Part shown: positions 43,916-51,284 of the stretch, piece after piece
Layout: the number at the start of each line of letters is the position of its first letter
Numbering within the stretch: position 1 is the first letter of the stretch
DNA from: Pseudomonadota bacterium
Lineage (GTDB): Bacteria > Pseudomonadota > Alphaproteobacteria > Acetobacterales > Acetobacteraceae
Direction of reading: 5' to 3'
Assembly: GCA_021845595.1 (NCBI GenBank)
Contig: JAJZVV010000010.1
Location: 62,001-126,000, forward strand
Length of the DNA: 64,000 bases
Program-made: the position numbers and the translations under genes
The notes under the pieces: generated by a model
What the model saw: the letters and a program-made list of their open reading frames with translations, nothing else
Databases searched by the model: none
What the model was told of the DNA's origin: nothing

Positions 43916-44917
43916 ATGGCGAAAAGATCATTGATTGGAATGGCCTTTGCCGGTGCCCTCGCGGCCACCGGCTTGGGCCTGCCCGTGACGAGCACCCCGG
44001 CGGCGGCGGCCGATACCGTCTGCTCCGTGTGGGTGGTCGAGACCAGCCGGATCCCGCATATCCCGTATGGCGGGTTCATGCCGGACCGGGCGTTCATTCC
44101 GGGCAGCACCAGCCCGATGCACAATGTCGAATGGGCCGATCTGCCGGTGAATATCGGCGTGATCAAGTGCGGCAACGAGCTGATGCTGTATGATTCGGGC
44201 TGGAAGCAGGCCGAATACCACAAGATGCTCGGGGTCGATCATTTCGTGCCGCTCGCCGATGAGCTGAAGGCCCTCGGGTTCGACGCCAAGGACGTGACGC
44301 GGGTGTTCATCGGCCACGCGCACTGGGACCATGCCGGCCAGCTATCCGATCTGCCCAACGCCACGCTCTATGTGCAGCGCGAGGAGCTGCGCGGCATCGA
44401 GTGGGCGCTGAACTATCCGAACGAGCACATCAAGGCGCAGAACGTCTCCCCCGGCGGCTGCGCGCGCACGCCAGCCTGCGGCTATGAGCCGCTGACGCTG
44501 GAGCAGGTCTACGGCAAGGTCCTCTCCGGCAAGGCGGTGATCGTCGACGGTGAGATGGAAGTCATCCCGGGCGTGAAGATCCATCCGGCCTTCCGCGCTC
44601 ACACCAACGGCTCGCAGCTGCTCGAAGTGCCGACGGCGAAGGGCAAGATGGTGTTCGGGTCTGACGCCTATTCGTCGTGGGAAGGCATCCGCGACTGGAT
44701 GGTCGCCAACATCCAGCAGACGGACTCGGTGCAGCAGTTCCTCGCCTATGAGAAGTGCTACAAGATCACCGGTGGCTACAACAACTGCGTCTCGGCGCAT
44801 GAGCCGACGAGCTATACGGCAGCCTATCCGCTGCTGGCGAACTCGTGGCTGATCGGCAATGGCGCGCATGCGGCTGAAGTGACGCTCGCGCCCGGCGAGC
44901 ATTCGCGTAAGCCGTAA
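43916..44917 (+). CDS. Periplasmic metallo-beta-lactamase-fold hydrolase (AHL lactonase-like)
   Basis: A 333-residue exported enzyme. The signal peptide ends near STPAAAA. The metal site H134-x-H136-x-D138-H139 lies in GHAHWDHAGQ, a further histidine is in FRAHTNGSQL and the bridging Asp in VFGSDAYSSWEG. The spacing and the ADLPVNIGVIKCGNELMLYD strand resemble N-acyl homoserine lactonases of the AttM/AiiA group, but those are cytosolic. A relation to the PQQ 'quinoprotein relay' metallohydrolases is possible because of location. AGGAGG precedes the ATG and a strong terminator follows. Substrate unknown. Confidence 0.85.
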   Translation: MAKRSLIGMAFAGALAATGLGLPVTSTPAAAADTVCSVWVVETSRIPHIPYGGFMPDRAFIPGSTSPMHNVEWADLPVNIGVIKCGNELMLYDSGWKQAEYHKMLGVDHFVPLADELKALGFDAKDVTRVFIGHAHWDHAGQLSDLPNATLYVQREELRGIEWALNYPNEHIKAQNVSPGGCARTPACGYEPLTLEQVYGKVLSGKAVIVDGEMEVIPGVKIHPAFRAHTNGSQLLEVPTAKGKMVFGSDAYSSWEGIRDWMVANIQQTDSVQQFLAYEKCYKITGGYNNCVSAHEPTSYTAAYPLLANSWLIGNGAHAAEVTLAPGEHSRKP

Positions 44918-44943
44918 GCGCACCGTTTCCCCGGTGCTTGAAA

Positions 44944-44980
44944 GCGCGAGAGGCCGGTCCCCGGCCTCTCGTCGCGTTTT
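44944..44980 (+). terminator. Rho-independent terminator after the metallo-hydrolase gene
   Basis: GAGAGGCCGG (44948-44957) and CCGGCCTCTC (44961-44970) form a perfect stem with a TCC loop. It is extended by an outer GCG/CGC pairing and followed by TTTT at 44977-44980. Confidence 0.8.
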
Positions 44981-45024
44981 CGGGGTTCGCGCCCCCGAGC
45001 CGAGCGTGCATAGTACTTGTTCCC

Positions 45025-46230
45025 ATGGTCCGTAGCCGCATATATCGCCGCCGTCTGACGAGGCTGGCCCCGATCGTCGTGCTGTGCGCCGTGCTGCTGG
45101 TGCTGGCCGGCGCCGCGCGGGCGCACGATCCCAACACCTATGGCGGTCTGTTCCGTTCGCGCGATCTCGGCGCGACATGGATCAGCGCCGATGTCGGCCT
45201 GTTCCTCAACGGCACGCTCGCGCTCGCGGTGGATCCGCGCGATCCCAACCATCTGCTGCTCGGCACCGACAATGGCCTGTTCGGCTCGCCGACCGGCGGA
45301 CGCAGCTGGATGCAGGAAGCACCGCCGATCCTCGCTGGCGCCATTTTCGCCGTAGCCTTCGCCCCCGATGGCGCCTCGGCGCTGTGCAGCACGCCTGCGG
45401 GCGTGTTCCGCTGGGATGGCAGCGCCTGGAAACCGGCCGACGCCCCGGCAGCAGCCGCGCCGGCGCGCGCGATCGCCTATGGCGCGGCACCGGGCCGGGC
45501 TTATCTGCTCGGCCCCGCCGGGCTGTTCGCGAGCGACGACGCCGGCGCCAGGTTCGAGACCCTGTCCCTGCCCGTCGACGCCGCACCCGGTGCGCTCGCC
45601 GTCACCCGCGCTCCGAGGGAGACGCTGCTGCTCCTCGCCGGCGGCGGGGTCCTGGCGAGCGCGGACGGCGGCCGGCACTGGCAGACGCGGCCGGCACCCA
45701 TTCCGCTCGACGCGCTCGCGCTCGACCCTGCCCACCCGGCCCGGCTCTGGGCTGGCGGCCGGGCGGGGCTGCTGCGCAGCGACGATCTCGGCCAGACTTG
45801 GCAGCCTGTGCCGGGCGCACTGCCGGTGGCCGACCCGATCGTCCGCGGCATCGCCGCCGACCCCGATGCAACGACGCTCGTCATCACCACCGACCGCGGT
45901 CTGTTCCGCAGCATCGATGGCGGGCGCACGTGGCAGACCAGCGCGAGCGGGCTGCCGGTCCGGCTCGAATCCGGCCCATTGGCGCGCGATCCGGCCAGCG
46001 CGGCGACGCTCTATGCCATTTTCTCCCTCGTCCCTTATGCGGAGGCCTGGCGCAGCGCGATCGAGGGCAAGGCGCTGCTGGCGCGTGCCGACCTGATCGA
46101 TCTCATCGGCGCCGGGGCGCTGATCCTGGCGGTGCTGCTGGCGGGCGGCGGCCTGGTCTTCGGCCTGCTTCGCCTGCGGCGCGGGCCCGAGCGGGCGCCA
46201 GCTCCCGCGTCGGCGGTAGCGCGACGATGA
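45025..46230 (+). CDS. Membrane-anchored BNR/YCF48-like beta-propeller
   Basis: A 401-residue protein. A signal or anchor (LAPIVVLCAVLLVLAGAARA) is followed by at least five BNR-type blades with the S-x-D-x-G-x-T-W pattern: RSRDLGATWISAD, GSPTGGRSWMQEA, ASADGGRHWQT, RSDDLGQTWQPVP and RSIDGGRTWQTSA. A second membrane helix lies at the C-terminus (LIGAGALILAVLLAGGGLVFGL) with a basic tail, so the propeller is periplasmic and tethered. YCF48-type propellers serve as assembly factors; a comparable scaffold role here is inference. It overlaps the next propeller gene by four bases. Confidence 0.85.
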   Translation: MVRSRIYRRRLTRLAPIVVLCAVLLVLAGAARAHDPNTYGGLFRSRDLGATWISADVGLFLNGTLALAVDPRDPNHLLLGTDNGLFGSPTGGRSWMQEAPPILAGAIFAVAFAPDGASALCSTPAGVFRWDGSAWKPADAPAAAAPARAIAYGAAPGRAYLLGPAGLFASDDAGARFETLSLPVDAAPGALAVTRAPRETLLLLAGGGVLASADGGRHWQTRPAPIPLDALALDPAHPARLWAGGRAGLLRSDDLGQTWQPVPGALPVADPIVRGIAADPDATTLVITTDRGLFRSIDGGRTWQTSASGLPVRLESGPLARDPASAATLYAIFSLVPYAEAWRSAIEGKALLARADLIDLIGAGALILAVLLAGGGLVFGLLRLRRGPERAPAPASAVARR

Positions 46231-47222
46231 CCCCCTCGATCCTGCACCGGCCGCGCCGCTTCGCGCTGCTCGCCGGCCTCATGGTCGTCGTCCTGCTCGG
46301 CGCCTGGTTTGCGCTCGGACGGAGCTGGCTGCAGCCGCGCCTCGGGTTCGTCGAATACAAAATGCTCGACCCGCTCGACATGCCGACGGCGATCGCCGCC
46401 GCGCCGGACGGGACGATCTGGTTCACGCTCGATCTCACCGATGCCATCGGACGGCTGCGCGGCGGCAGGATCGAGCGGCTTTCCACCCACATGGCCAATC
46501 TCGAGCCGATCGGGCTGGCCATCGCCCCCGATGGCGCCGCCTGGTACACCGACAATGCCGGCCACGCGATCACCCGCGTCGCGCCGGAGGGCGAGGTCAA
46601 TCGCTTCCCGCTCGATACCGCCAGCGTCCGCCTCGGCCGCCTCGCCGTCGCGCCGGACGGTTCGGCGTGGTTCGCCGAGGAAACCGGCCTGTCCATCACC
46701 CGCTTCAAGGACGGCGCGCTCACCCGGCACATTTACGATTCCGCCCGCGGCGGCCCCTACGGCGTCGCGCTCGCCGCCGATGGCAGCGTCTGGGCGACGC
46801 TGCAATCGGGCGACCAGCTGCTGCATATCAGCGCCGACGACAAAATCACCGCGCTCGACCTGCCGCAGCGCAACGCGGTGGCGTCGGACATCGCCGTGGC
46901 GCCGGACGGGAGCGTCTGGTTCCTGGAGGTCCGCGCCGACCGCATCGCCCACTACGCCGGCGGCACCTTCAACGAGATCCCGGTCAACACGCGCAACGCC
47001 GGGCTTTCCGGCCTGACCGTCGGGCGCGACGGGGCGATCTGGTTCGGCATGCTCCGCGCCGGCGCGATCGGCCGGCTGCGCGGCGGCACCATCATCAGCT
47101 TCACCCTGCCGCGCGACCATGCGCGCCCCTACACGCTCACCACCGACCATGCGGGGAATATCTGGTATGCGGATATCTCCGGCTATATCGGCATGATCCC
47201 GGCGGCTGATGCTGAACGATAG
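46227..47222 (+). CDS. Membrane-anchored virginiamycin B lyase-like (SMP/Vgb) beta-propeller
   Basis: A 331-residue protein with one N-terminal anchor (RFALLAGLMVVVLLGAWFAL). Six or seven blades follow with the Vgb-type A-P-D-G-x-x-W motif: AAPDGTIWFTLD, IAPDGAAWYTDN, VAPDGSAWFAEE, LAADGSVWATLQ, VAPDGSVWFLEV, VGRDGAIWFGML and DHAGNIWYADIS. The fold is that of Vgb and strictosidine-synthase-like proteins, but the anchor and the neighbours argue against a role in streptogramin resistance. It overlaps the preceding propeller gene by 4 bases and the SPFH gene by 14. Confidence 0.87.
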   Translation: MTPSILHRPRRFALLAGLMVVVLLGAWFALGRSWLQPRLGFVEYKMLDPLDMPTAIAAAPDGTIWFTLDLTDAIGRLRGGRIERLSTHMANLEPIGLAIAPDGAAWYTDNAGHAITRVAPEGEVNRFPLDTASVRLGRLAVAPDGSAWFAEETGLSITRFKDGALTRHIYDSARGGPYGVALAADGSVWATLQSGDQLLHISADDKITALDLPQRNAVASDIAVAPDGSVWFLEVRADRIAHYAGGTFNEIPVNTRNAGLSGLTVGRDGAIWFGMLRAGAIGRLRGGTIISFTLPRDHARPYTLTTDHAGNIWYADISGYIGMIPAADAER

Positions 47223-49098
47223 CAGCGGCGACAAGGACCGGGCGGGCGACGGCAACGGGGGCGCGGACGGCGCGGAGCCGTGGCTGTCGCTGCTGGTCTG
47301 GGTCGGTGCCCTGTTCACTCTGCTCGGCGCGGCGCTTGGCCTCGCCGCCTATCAGGGCGGCGGACCGGCGGTGCTTGCCGCCGCCCTGTCGCCGGAAGCG
47401 GACGGGCCGCTCGGCGGCGCGTTCCTGGTCGCGGCTGCCGGGCTGGTGGCGGCCGCCCTGCTCGGTCTGGCGCGCCAGAAGCGCGCGGCGGCACTCGCGG
47501 AAGCCGGCCCCGAGGCCGACATTCCCGGCGGCGCCGGCCTCGCCGGCTGGCCACAGGCGCTTGCGAGCGGCGCGCTCGCCCTGCTCGCCGCTCTCGCCGT
47601 CATTGCCGGATGGCGGGCCGCGCCGGCGTCGCCGCCCGCCGCCGGCCTGTTCGGCGGCGGGATTCTGGCACTGGCGGCGTTCCCGGTCCTGGTGCTGGAG
47701 CGTTTGCTGGCCGGCCTGCCGGCACACGCGCTGCGCGAGGCCGAATCGCTGCACTGGCTGCAGCGGGTACCGCTGGCCGCATTGCTGCTGATCGGCGGTT
47801 CCACGGCGCTGCAGGCGCTCGGGCCGGGCTGGCCGGTCTGGGTCGAACGCGGGGTCGGCGCGCTGGTTCTGCTCGTCGCGGCCGAACTGGCGGTGCGGGC
47901 TCTGGCCATGCTGTTCCTGCCCTTCGCCGCCGCCGAGCACGCGCAATCGGTGGCGCGCAGCGCGCTGGCGCGGCTGATCCAGCCCCGCCTGCCGGGTCCG
48001 GCCGCGATCGGCGGCGCGATGGAGGCGCAGTTCGGCATCGACCTCACCCGCAGCTGGGCGCTCGGCTTCATCTGGCAGGCGGCGCCGGCGGTGGCGCTGG
48101 GCACGGCCCTGCTCGGCTGGGGGCTGAGCGGGCTGGTGGCGCTGCAACTCAATGAGCGCGCCATTTATGAACGGCTCGGCGCCCCGGTCGAGGTGCTCGG
48201 CCCGGGGCTGCATCTGCGCCTGCCCTGGCCGCTCGGCGTGATGCGCCGCATCGAACGCGGCACGCTGCACGACGTCCCGGTGACGCTGACCATCCCCGGT
48301 CCATCCGCCACGGACGGCACCATCGCCGCGCCGCCGGCCACAGCGGAGGCGCCGGCGCCGCCGAGCGCGGACCGGCTGTGGGATCAGGTCCACCCCTCGG
48401 AGGCGACCTACCTCGTCGCCAGCCCCGCCGCTGGCAACGGGCGGCTGGGGTTCCAGGCCATCGTCGCCGACCTGCGCGTGGTCTATCGCATCGGCCTCGG
48501 CGACGATGCGGCGCGGGCGGCGGCCTATCGGGTCGAGGCACCGGAGCGGCTGCTGCGCGGCCTCTCCGGGCGGCTGCTCGCGCGCTATTTCGCCGCCCAC
48601 ACCCTGCCCGCGGTGCTCGGCGAGAACCGCGCCGGCTTCACCGCCGAGTTCCGTGCCGCGTTGCAGGCGGAGCTGGATGCGCTCGGCACCGGGCTCGAGG
48701 TCATGGCCGTGATCGTCGAGGCGATCCACCCGCCGCAGGCCGCCGCCGGCGCCTACCACGCGGTGCAGGCGGCCGAGATCAAGGCCCGGCTCGTCGTCGC
48801 CGAGGAGCACGGCGGGCTGGCCAAGCGGCTGGAGGCGGCGCGGACCGAGGCGGTGACCACCGAGGACGAAGCCGAGGCCGCGGCCGCGGAGCGGACTGGT
48901 GAGGCGCACGCCGAGCAGACGCTGTTCGCCGCCGACCGCACCGCCTGGAGCGCCGCGCCGGCTCCCTTCCTGCTCGATCGCCGGCTGCAGCGCCTGCAGA
49001 CCGCGCTCGGCCGTGCCCGGCTGCTGCTGCTCGATCACCGGCTGGCCGGCGCGTCGCCGACGCTGGACCTGCGCGACTACCCCGCCCCCGCTCCCTGA
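47209..49098 (+). CDS. SPFH/HflK-like protein with multi-helix N-terminal membrane domain
   Basis: A 629-residue protein. The first ~300 residues hold about six hydrophobic helices (LLVWVGALFTLLGAALGLAA, FLVAAAGLVAAALLGL, GALALLAALAVIAGW), unlike normal HflK with its single anchor. The SPFH domain follows: ERAIYERLGAPVEVLGPGLH, LPWPLGVMRRIERGT, IVADLRVVYRIGLGDDAARA, then a coiled-coil tail (AEIKARLVVAEEHGGLAKRL). It ends near LLLLDHRLAGASPTLDLRDY. SPFH proteins build membrane cages or scaffolds. It forms one run with two more SPFH genes and a metal ATPase. Confidence 0.85.
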   Translation: MLNDSSGDKDRAGDGNGGADGAEPWLSLLVWVGALFTLLGAALGLAAYQGGGPAVLAAALSPEADGPLGGAFLVAAAGLVAAALLGLARQKRAAALAEAGPEADIPGGAGLAGWPQALASGALALLAALAVIAGWRAAPASPPAAGLFGGGILALAAFPVLVLERLLAGLPAHALREAESLHWLQRVPLAALLLIGGSTALQALGPGWPVWVERGVGALVLLVAAELAVRALAMLFLPFAAAEHAQSVARSALARLIQPRLPGPAAIGGAMEAQFGIDLTRSWALGFIWQAAPAVALGTALLGWGLSGLVALQLNERAIYERLGAPVEVLGPGLHLRLPWPLGVMRRIERGTLHDVPVTLTIPGPSATDGTIAAPPATAEAPAPPSADRLWDQVHPSEATYLVASPAAGNGRLGFQAIVADLRVVYRIGLGDDAARAAAYRVEAPERLLRGLSGRLLARYFAAHTLPAVLGENRAGFTAEFRAALQAELDALGTGLEVMAVIVEAIHPPQAAAGAYHAVQAAEIKARLVVAEEHGGLAKRLEAARTEAVTTEDEAEAAAAERTGEAHAEQTLFAADRTAWSAAPAPFLLDRRLQRLQTALGRARLLLLDHRLAGASPTLDLRDYPAPAP

Positions 49099-49119
49099 CG
49101 CCCCGCTCCGGATCCGCCC

Positions 49120-50181
49120 ATGTCGCTCCTGCACGGCCACCATCACCATCACCACGATCATCACGGCCATGATCACGGCCATGGACATGACCATGGACAT
49201 GGCGACGAAGGCGCGGCACCGCCGGACGGTCCGGTCTCGCCGGCGGCGCGGCGGCTGGGCGCCACGGTGCGCTTCGCCGTCGCCGCCCTCGTCGTGCTCG
49301 TCGCCGCGCTCGCCGCCTGCCTGGTGCTGGTCAGCCCGGGCGAGGCGGTGGTGGTGACCCGCTTCGGCAACCCGGTGCGCGTCATCACCGCCCCCGGCCT
49401 TGCCCTGCGCATCCCCGCCCCGGTGGAAAACACGATCCGGGTCGATCTCCGCCTGCGCACGACCTCGAGCGGGCTGCAGGATGTCGGCACGCGCGACGGG
49501 CTGCGCATCCTGGTCCAGGCCTATCTGGCCTGGCAGGTGCCGGACGAGCCGGACGCGATCCGCCAGTTCCTGCGCACCGTGCGCAACCAGCCCGACGAAG
49601 CCGCCGAGCAGCTGCGCAGCTTCATCCGCTCGACGCTCGAAATCACCGCCAGCGGGTTCGATCTCGCCAGCCTGGTGAATGCGGATCCGGCCAAGGTCCA
49701 GCTCGGCGAGTTCGAACGCCGGCTGCGCGAACGGCTGGAGGAGCAGGTGCGCCACGCCTACGGCATCACCATCCGCCAGGTCGGCATCGAGAGCCTGACG
49801 CTGCCGGCCGAGACGCTCGCCGCCACGGTGGCGCGGATGCGCGCCGAGCGGCAGACGGTGGCGACCGAGCGCCTCGCCCAGGGCGAGCGCCAAGCCGCCG
49901 AGATCCGCGCCGGCGCCGACCGCGACGCGCGCATCCTGGTGGCCAAGGCGCGCACCGAAGCGGCCGGGATCGAGGCCAATTCGCGTGCCGAAGCCGCCGC
50001 CATCGCCGCCCGCGCCTATGCCAGCGCGCCGGATCTCTACACGCTGCTGCGCAGCTTCGACGCGCTCGACCAGATCATCGGCGCCAATGCGCGCCTGATC
50101 CTGCGCACCGACGCCGCGCCGTTCCGGCTGCTGGTGGACGGGCCGGCGAAGGAGGCGGAGCCGGCGGCGGCCAAGCCATGA
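49120..50181 (+). CDS. SPFH/HflC-like protein with a histidine-rich N-terminus
   Basis: A 353-residue protein. Residues 5-27 contain 15 histidines, mixed with Gly and Asp (a run of six His, then H-D/H-G alternation), facing the cytosol if the following helix is a standard anchor (FAVAALVVLVAALAACLVLV). The SPFH domain begins PGEAVVVTRFGNPVRVITAP, and the C-terminal coiled coil includes AERQTVATERLAQGERQAAE and ARTEAAGIEANSRAEAAAIA, typical of HflC. The His tract is a probable metal-binding or metal-delivery segment, fitting the metal ATPase encoded two genes on. It overlaps the next gene by four bases. Confidence 0.88.
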   Translation: MSLLHGHHHHHHDHHGHDHGHGHDHGHGDEGAAPPDGPVSPAARRLGATVRFAVAALVVLVAALAACLVLVSPGEAVVVTRFGNPVRVITAPGLALRIPAPVENTIRVDLRLRTTSSGLQDVGTRDGLRILVQAYLAWQVPDEPDAIRQFLRTVRNQPDEAAEQLRSFIRSTLEITASGFDLASLVNADPAKVQLGEFERRLRERLEEQVRHAYGITIRQVGIESLTLPAETLAATVARMRAERQTVATERLAQGERQAAEIRAGADRDARILVAKARTEAAGIEANSRAEAAAIAARAYASAPDLYTLLRSFDALDQIIGANARLILRTDAAPFRLLVDGPAKEAEPAAAKP

Positions 50182-51284
50182 GCGCTCCTGCCAGGCTTCC
50201 CGAAGGGCCGCTCGCCCAGTCGGTCCGCCTCGCCTTCCGCTTCCTGTTCCTGCTCGTGCTCGGCCTCGCCGCGGCCTGGGCCGGGTCGAACATCCGCCGC
50301 GTGCCGTCCGACAGCCGCGCCGTGGTGCTGCGGCTCGGCGCCATCGTCCGGCTGCAAGGTGCGGGGCTGGTGCTGGCCTGGCCGCGGCCGATCGAGCAGG
50401 TGCTGCTGATCCCTGCCGCGGACCGGCAGATCGAATTGCGCATCACCCGGTTCGACGAGCACGGCTTCATGATGGCCGGCCGGCCGCCGGAGTTCCAGAT
50501 CAGCACCGACGCGCGCGGCAATGCCGGGTTTCTGCTCACCGGCGATGGCGGCGTCGTGCATCTGCAGGCCTCGGTGTTCTACCAGATCAGCGACCCGCTC
50601 GCCTTCGTCGTCGCCGAGACACATGTGCGCGCGGCGCTGGAGCGGATTTTCATCGCCAGCGCCGCCGCTGTCTGCGCCGCACGCGACCTCGACGAGATCC
50701 TGGTGGCGCGGCCGGAGGAGACGGCGCTCAGCGGCGGACGCGAGCGGCTGCGGGCGGATCTGGTGCGGGCGATGAACCAGCGCCTCGCCGCGCTTGCCGC
50801 CACCGATGTATCAGAGCGGCGTTCCGCCACCGGCTCGGGGCTCGGCGTCACCGTCAGCCGCATCGACCTCGCCGCCGCCCTGCCCAGCAACGCCAAGGCG
50901 GCGTTCGACCGGGTGCTGACGGTGACGCAGACCGCCAACCAGCTCATCGCCGAAGCCCGCAGCTTCGCGACCACGAGTGCGGCGAAGGCGGAGCAGCAGG
51001 CGCACCGGATCGTGGCCGACGCCGAGGCGGCGGCGGCGGAGCGCCGCTCCGATGCGCTGGCGCGCGCGGCGCGCATCTCGGCGCTGGCGCCACAGCTCAA
51101 GGGCGATCTCGGCCAGGTACTGCTGACCCGGCTCTACGCCGATCGCGTCGGCGCGGTGCTGCGCCGGGCGGGCGAGGTCGACAGTGTCGCGCCCGACGCG
51201 GCCGGCCATCTCTATCTGCCCGGCCCTTCCCTGCCCGCCCCCTCCGCCCCGCCCGCGGGTGACAGCAAAGGACCCCGACCATGA
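50178..51284 (+). CDS. SPFH/HflK-like protein
   Basis: A 368-residue single-anchor SPFH protein. The anchor is AFRFLFLLVLGLAAAWAGSN; the SPFH domain has VPSDSRAVVLRLGAIVRLQG, VLAWPRPIEQVLLIPAADRQ and GDGGVVHLQASVFYQISDPL. The HflK-like coiled coil is TANQLIAEARSFATTSAAKA and beyond, with a Pro-rich tail. It probably hetero-oligomerises with the two preceding SPFH proteins. Start and stop overlap its neighbours by four bases each, so all four genes from 49120 on are translationally coupled. The usual HflKC partner FtsH is not encoded here. Confidence 0.88.
   Translation: MSAPARLPEGPLAQSVRLAFRFLFLLVLGLAAAWAGSNIRRVPSDSRAVVLRLGAIVRLQGAGLVLAWPRPIEQVLLIPAADRQIELRITRFDEHGFMMAGRPPEFQISTDARGNAGFLLTGDGGVVHLQASVFYQISDPLAFVVAETHVRAALERIFIASAAAVCAARDLDEILVARPEETALSGGRERLRADLVRAMNQRLAALAATDVSERRSATGSGLGVTVSRIDLAAALPSNAKAAFDRVLTVTQTANQLIAEARSFATTSAAKAEQQAHRIVADAEAAAAERRSDALARAARISALAPQLKGDLGQVLLTRLYADRVGAVLRRAGEVDSVAPDAAGHLYLPGPSLPAPSAPPAGDSKGPRP

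Noticed and set aside
43916-44917. Beta-lactamase conferring antibiotic resistance
   Set aside because: The motif and strand order fit the lactonase-like branch of the fold rather than class B beta-lactamases.
46227-47222. Streptogramin (virginiamycin B) resistance gene
   Set aside because: The propeller repeats resemble Vgb, but the protein has a membrane anchor and sits in a propeller-SPFH-metal pump operon; resistance is not supported.
50178-51284. Classical HflK/HflC regulators of FtsH
   Set aside because: The pairing with a third SPFH protein and a metal ATPase, and the absence of hflX/hfq/ftsH neighbours, argue for a different function; only the SPFH family is claimed.
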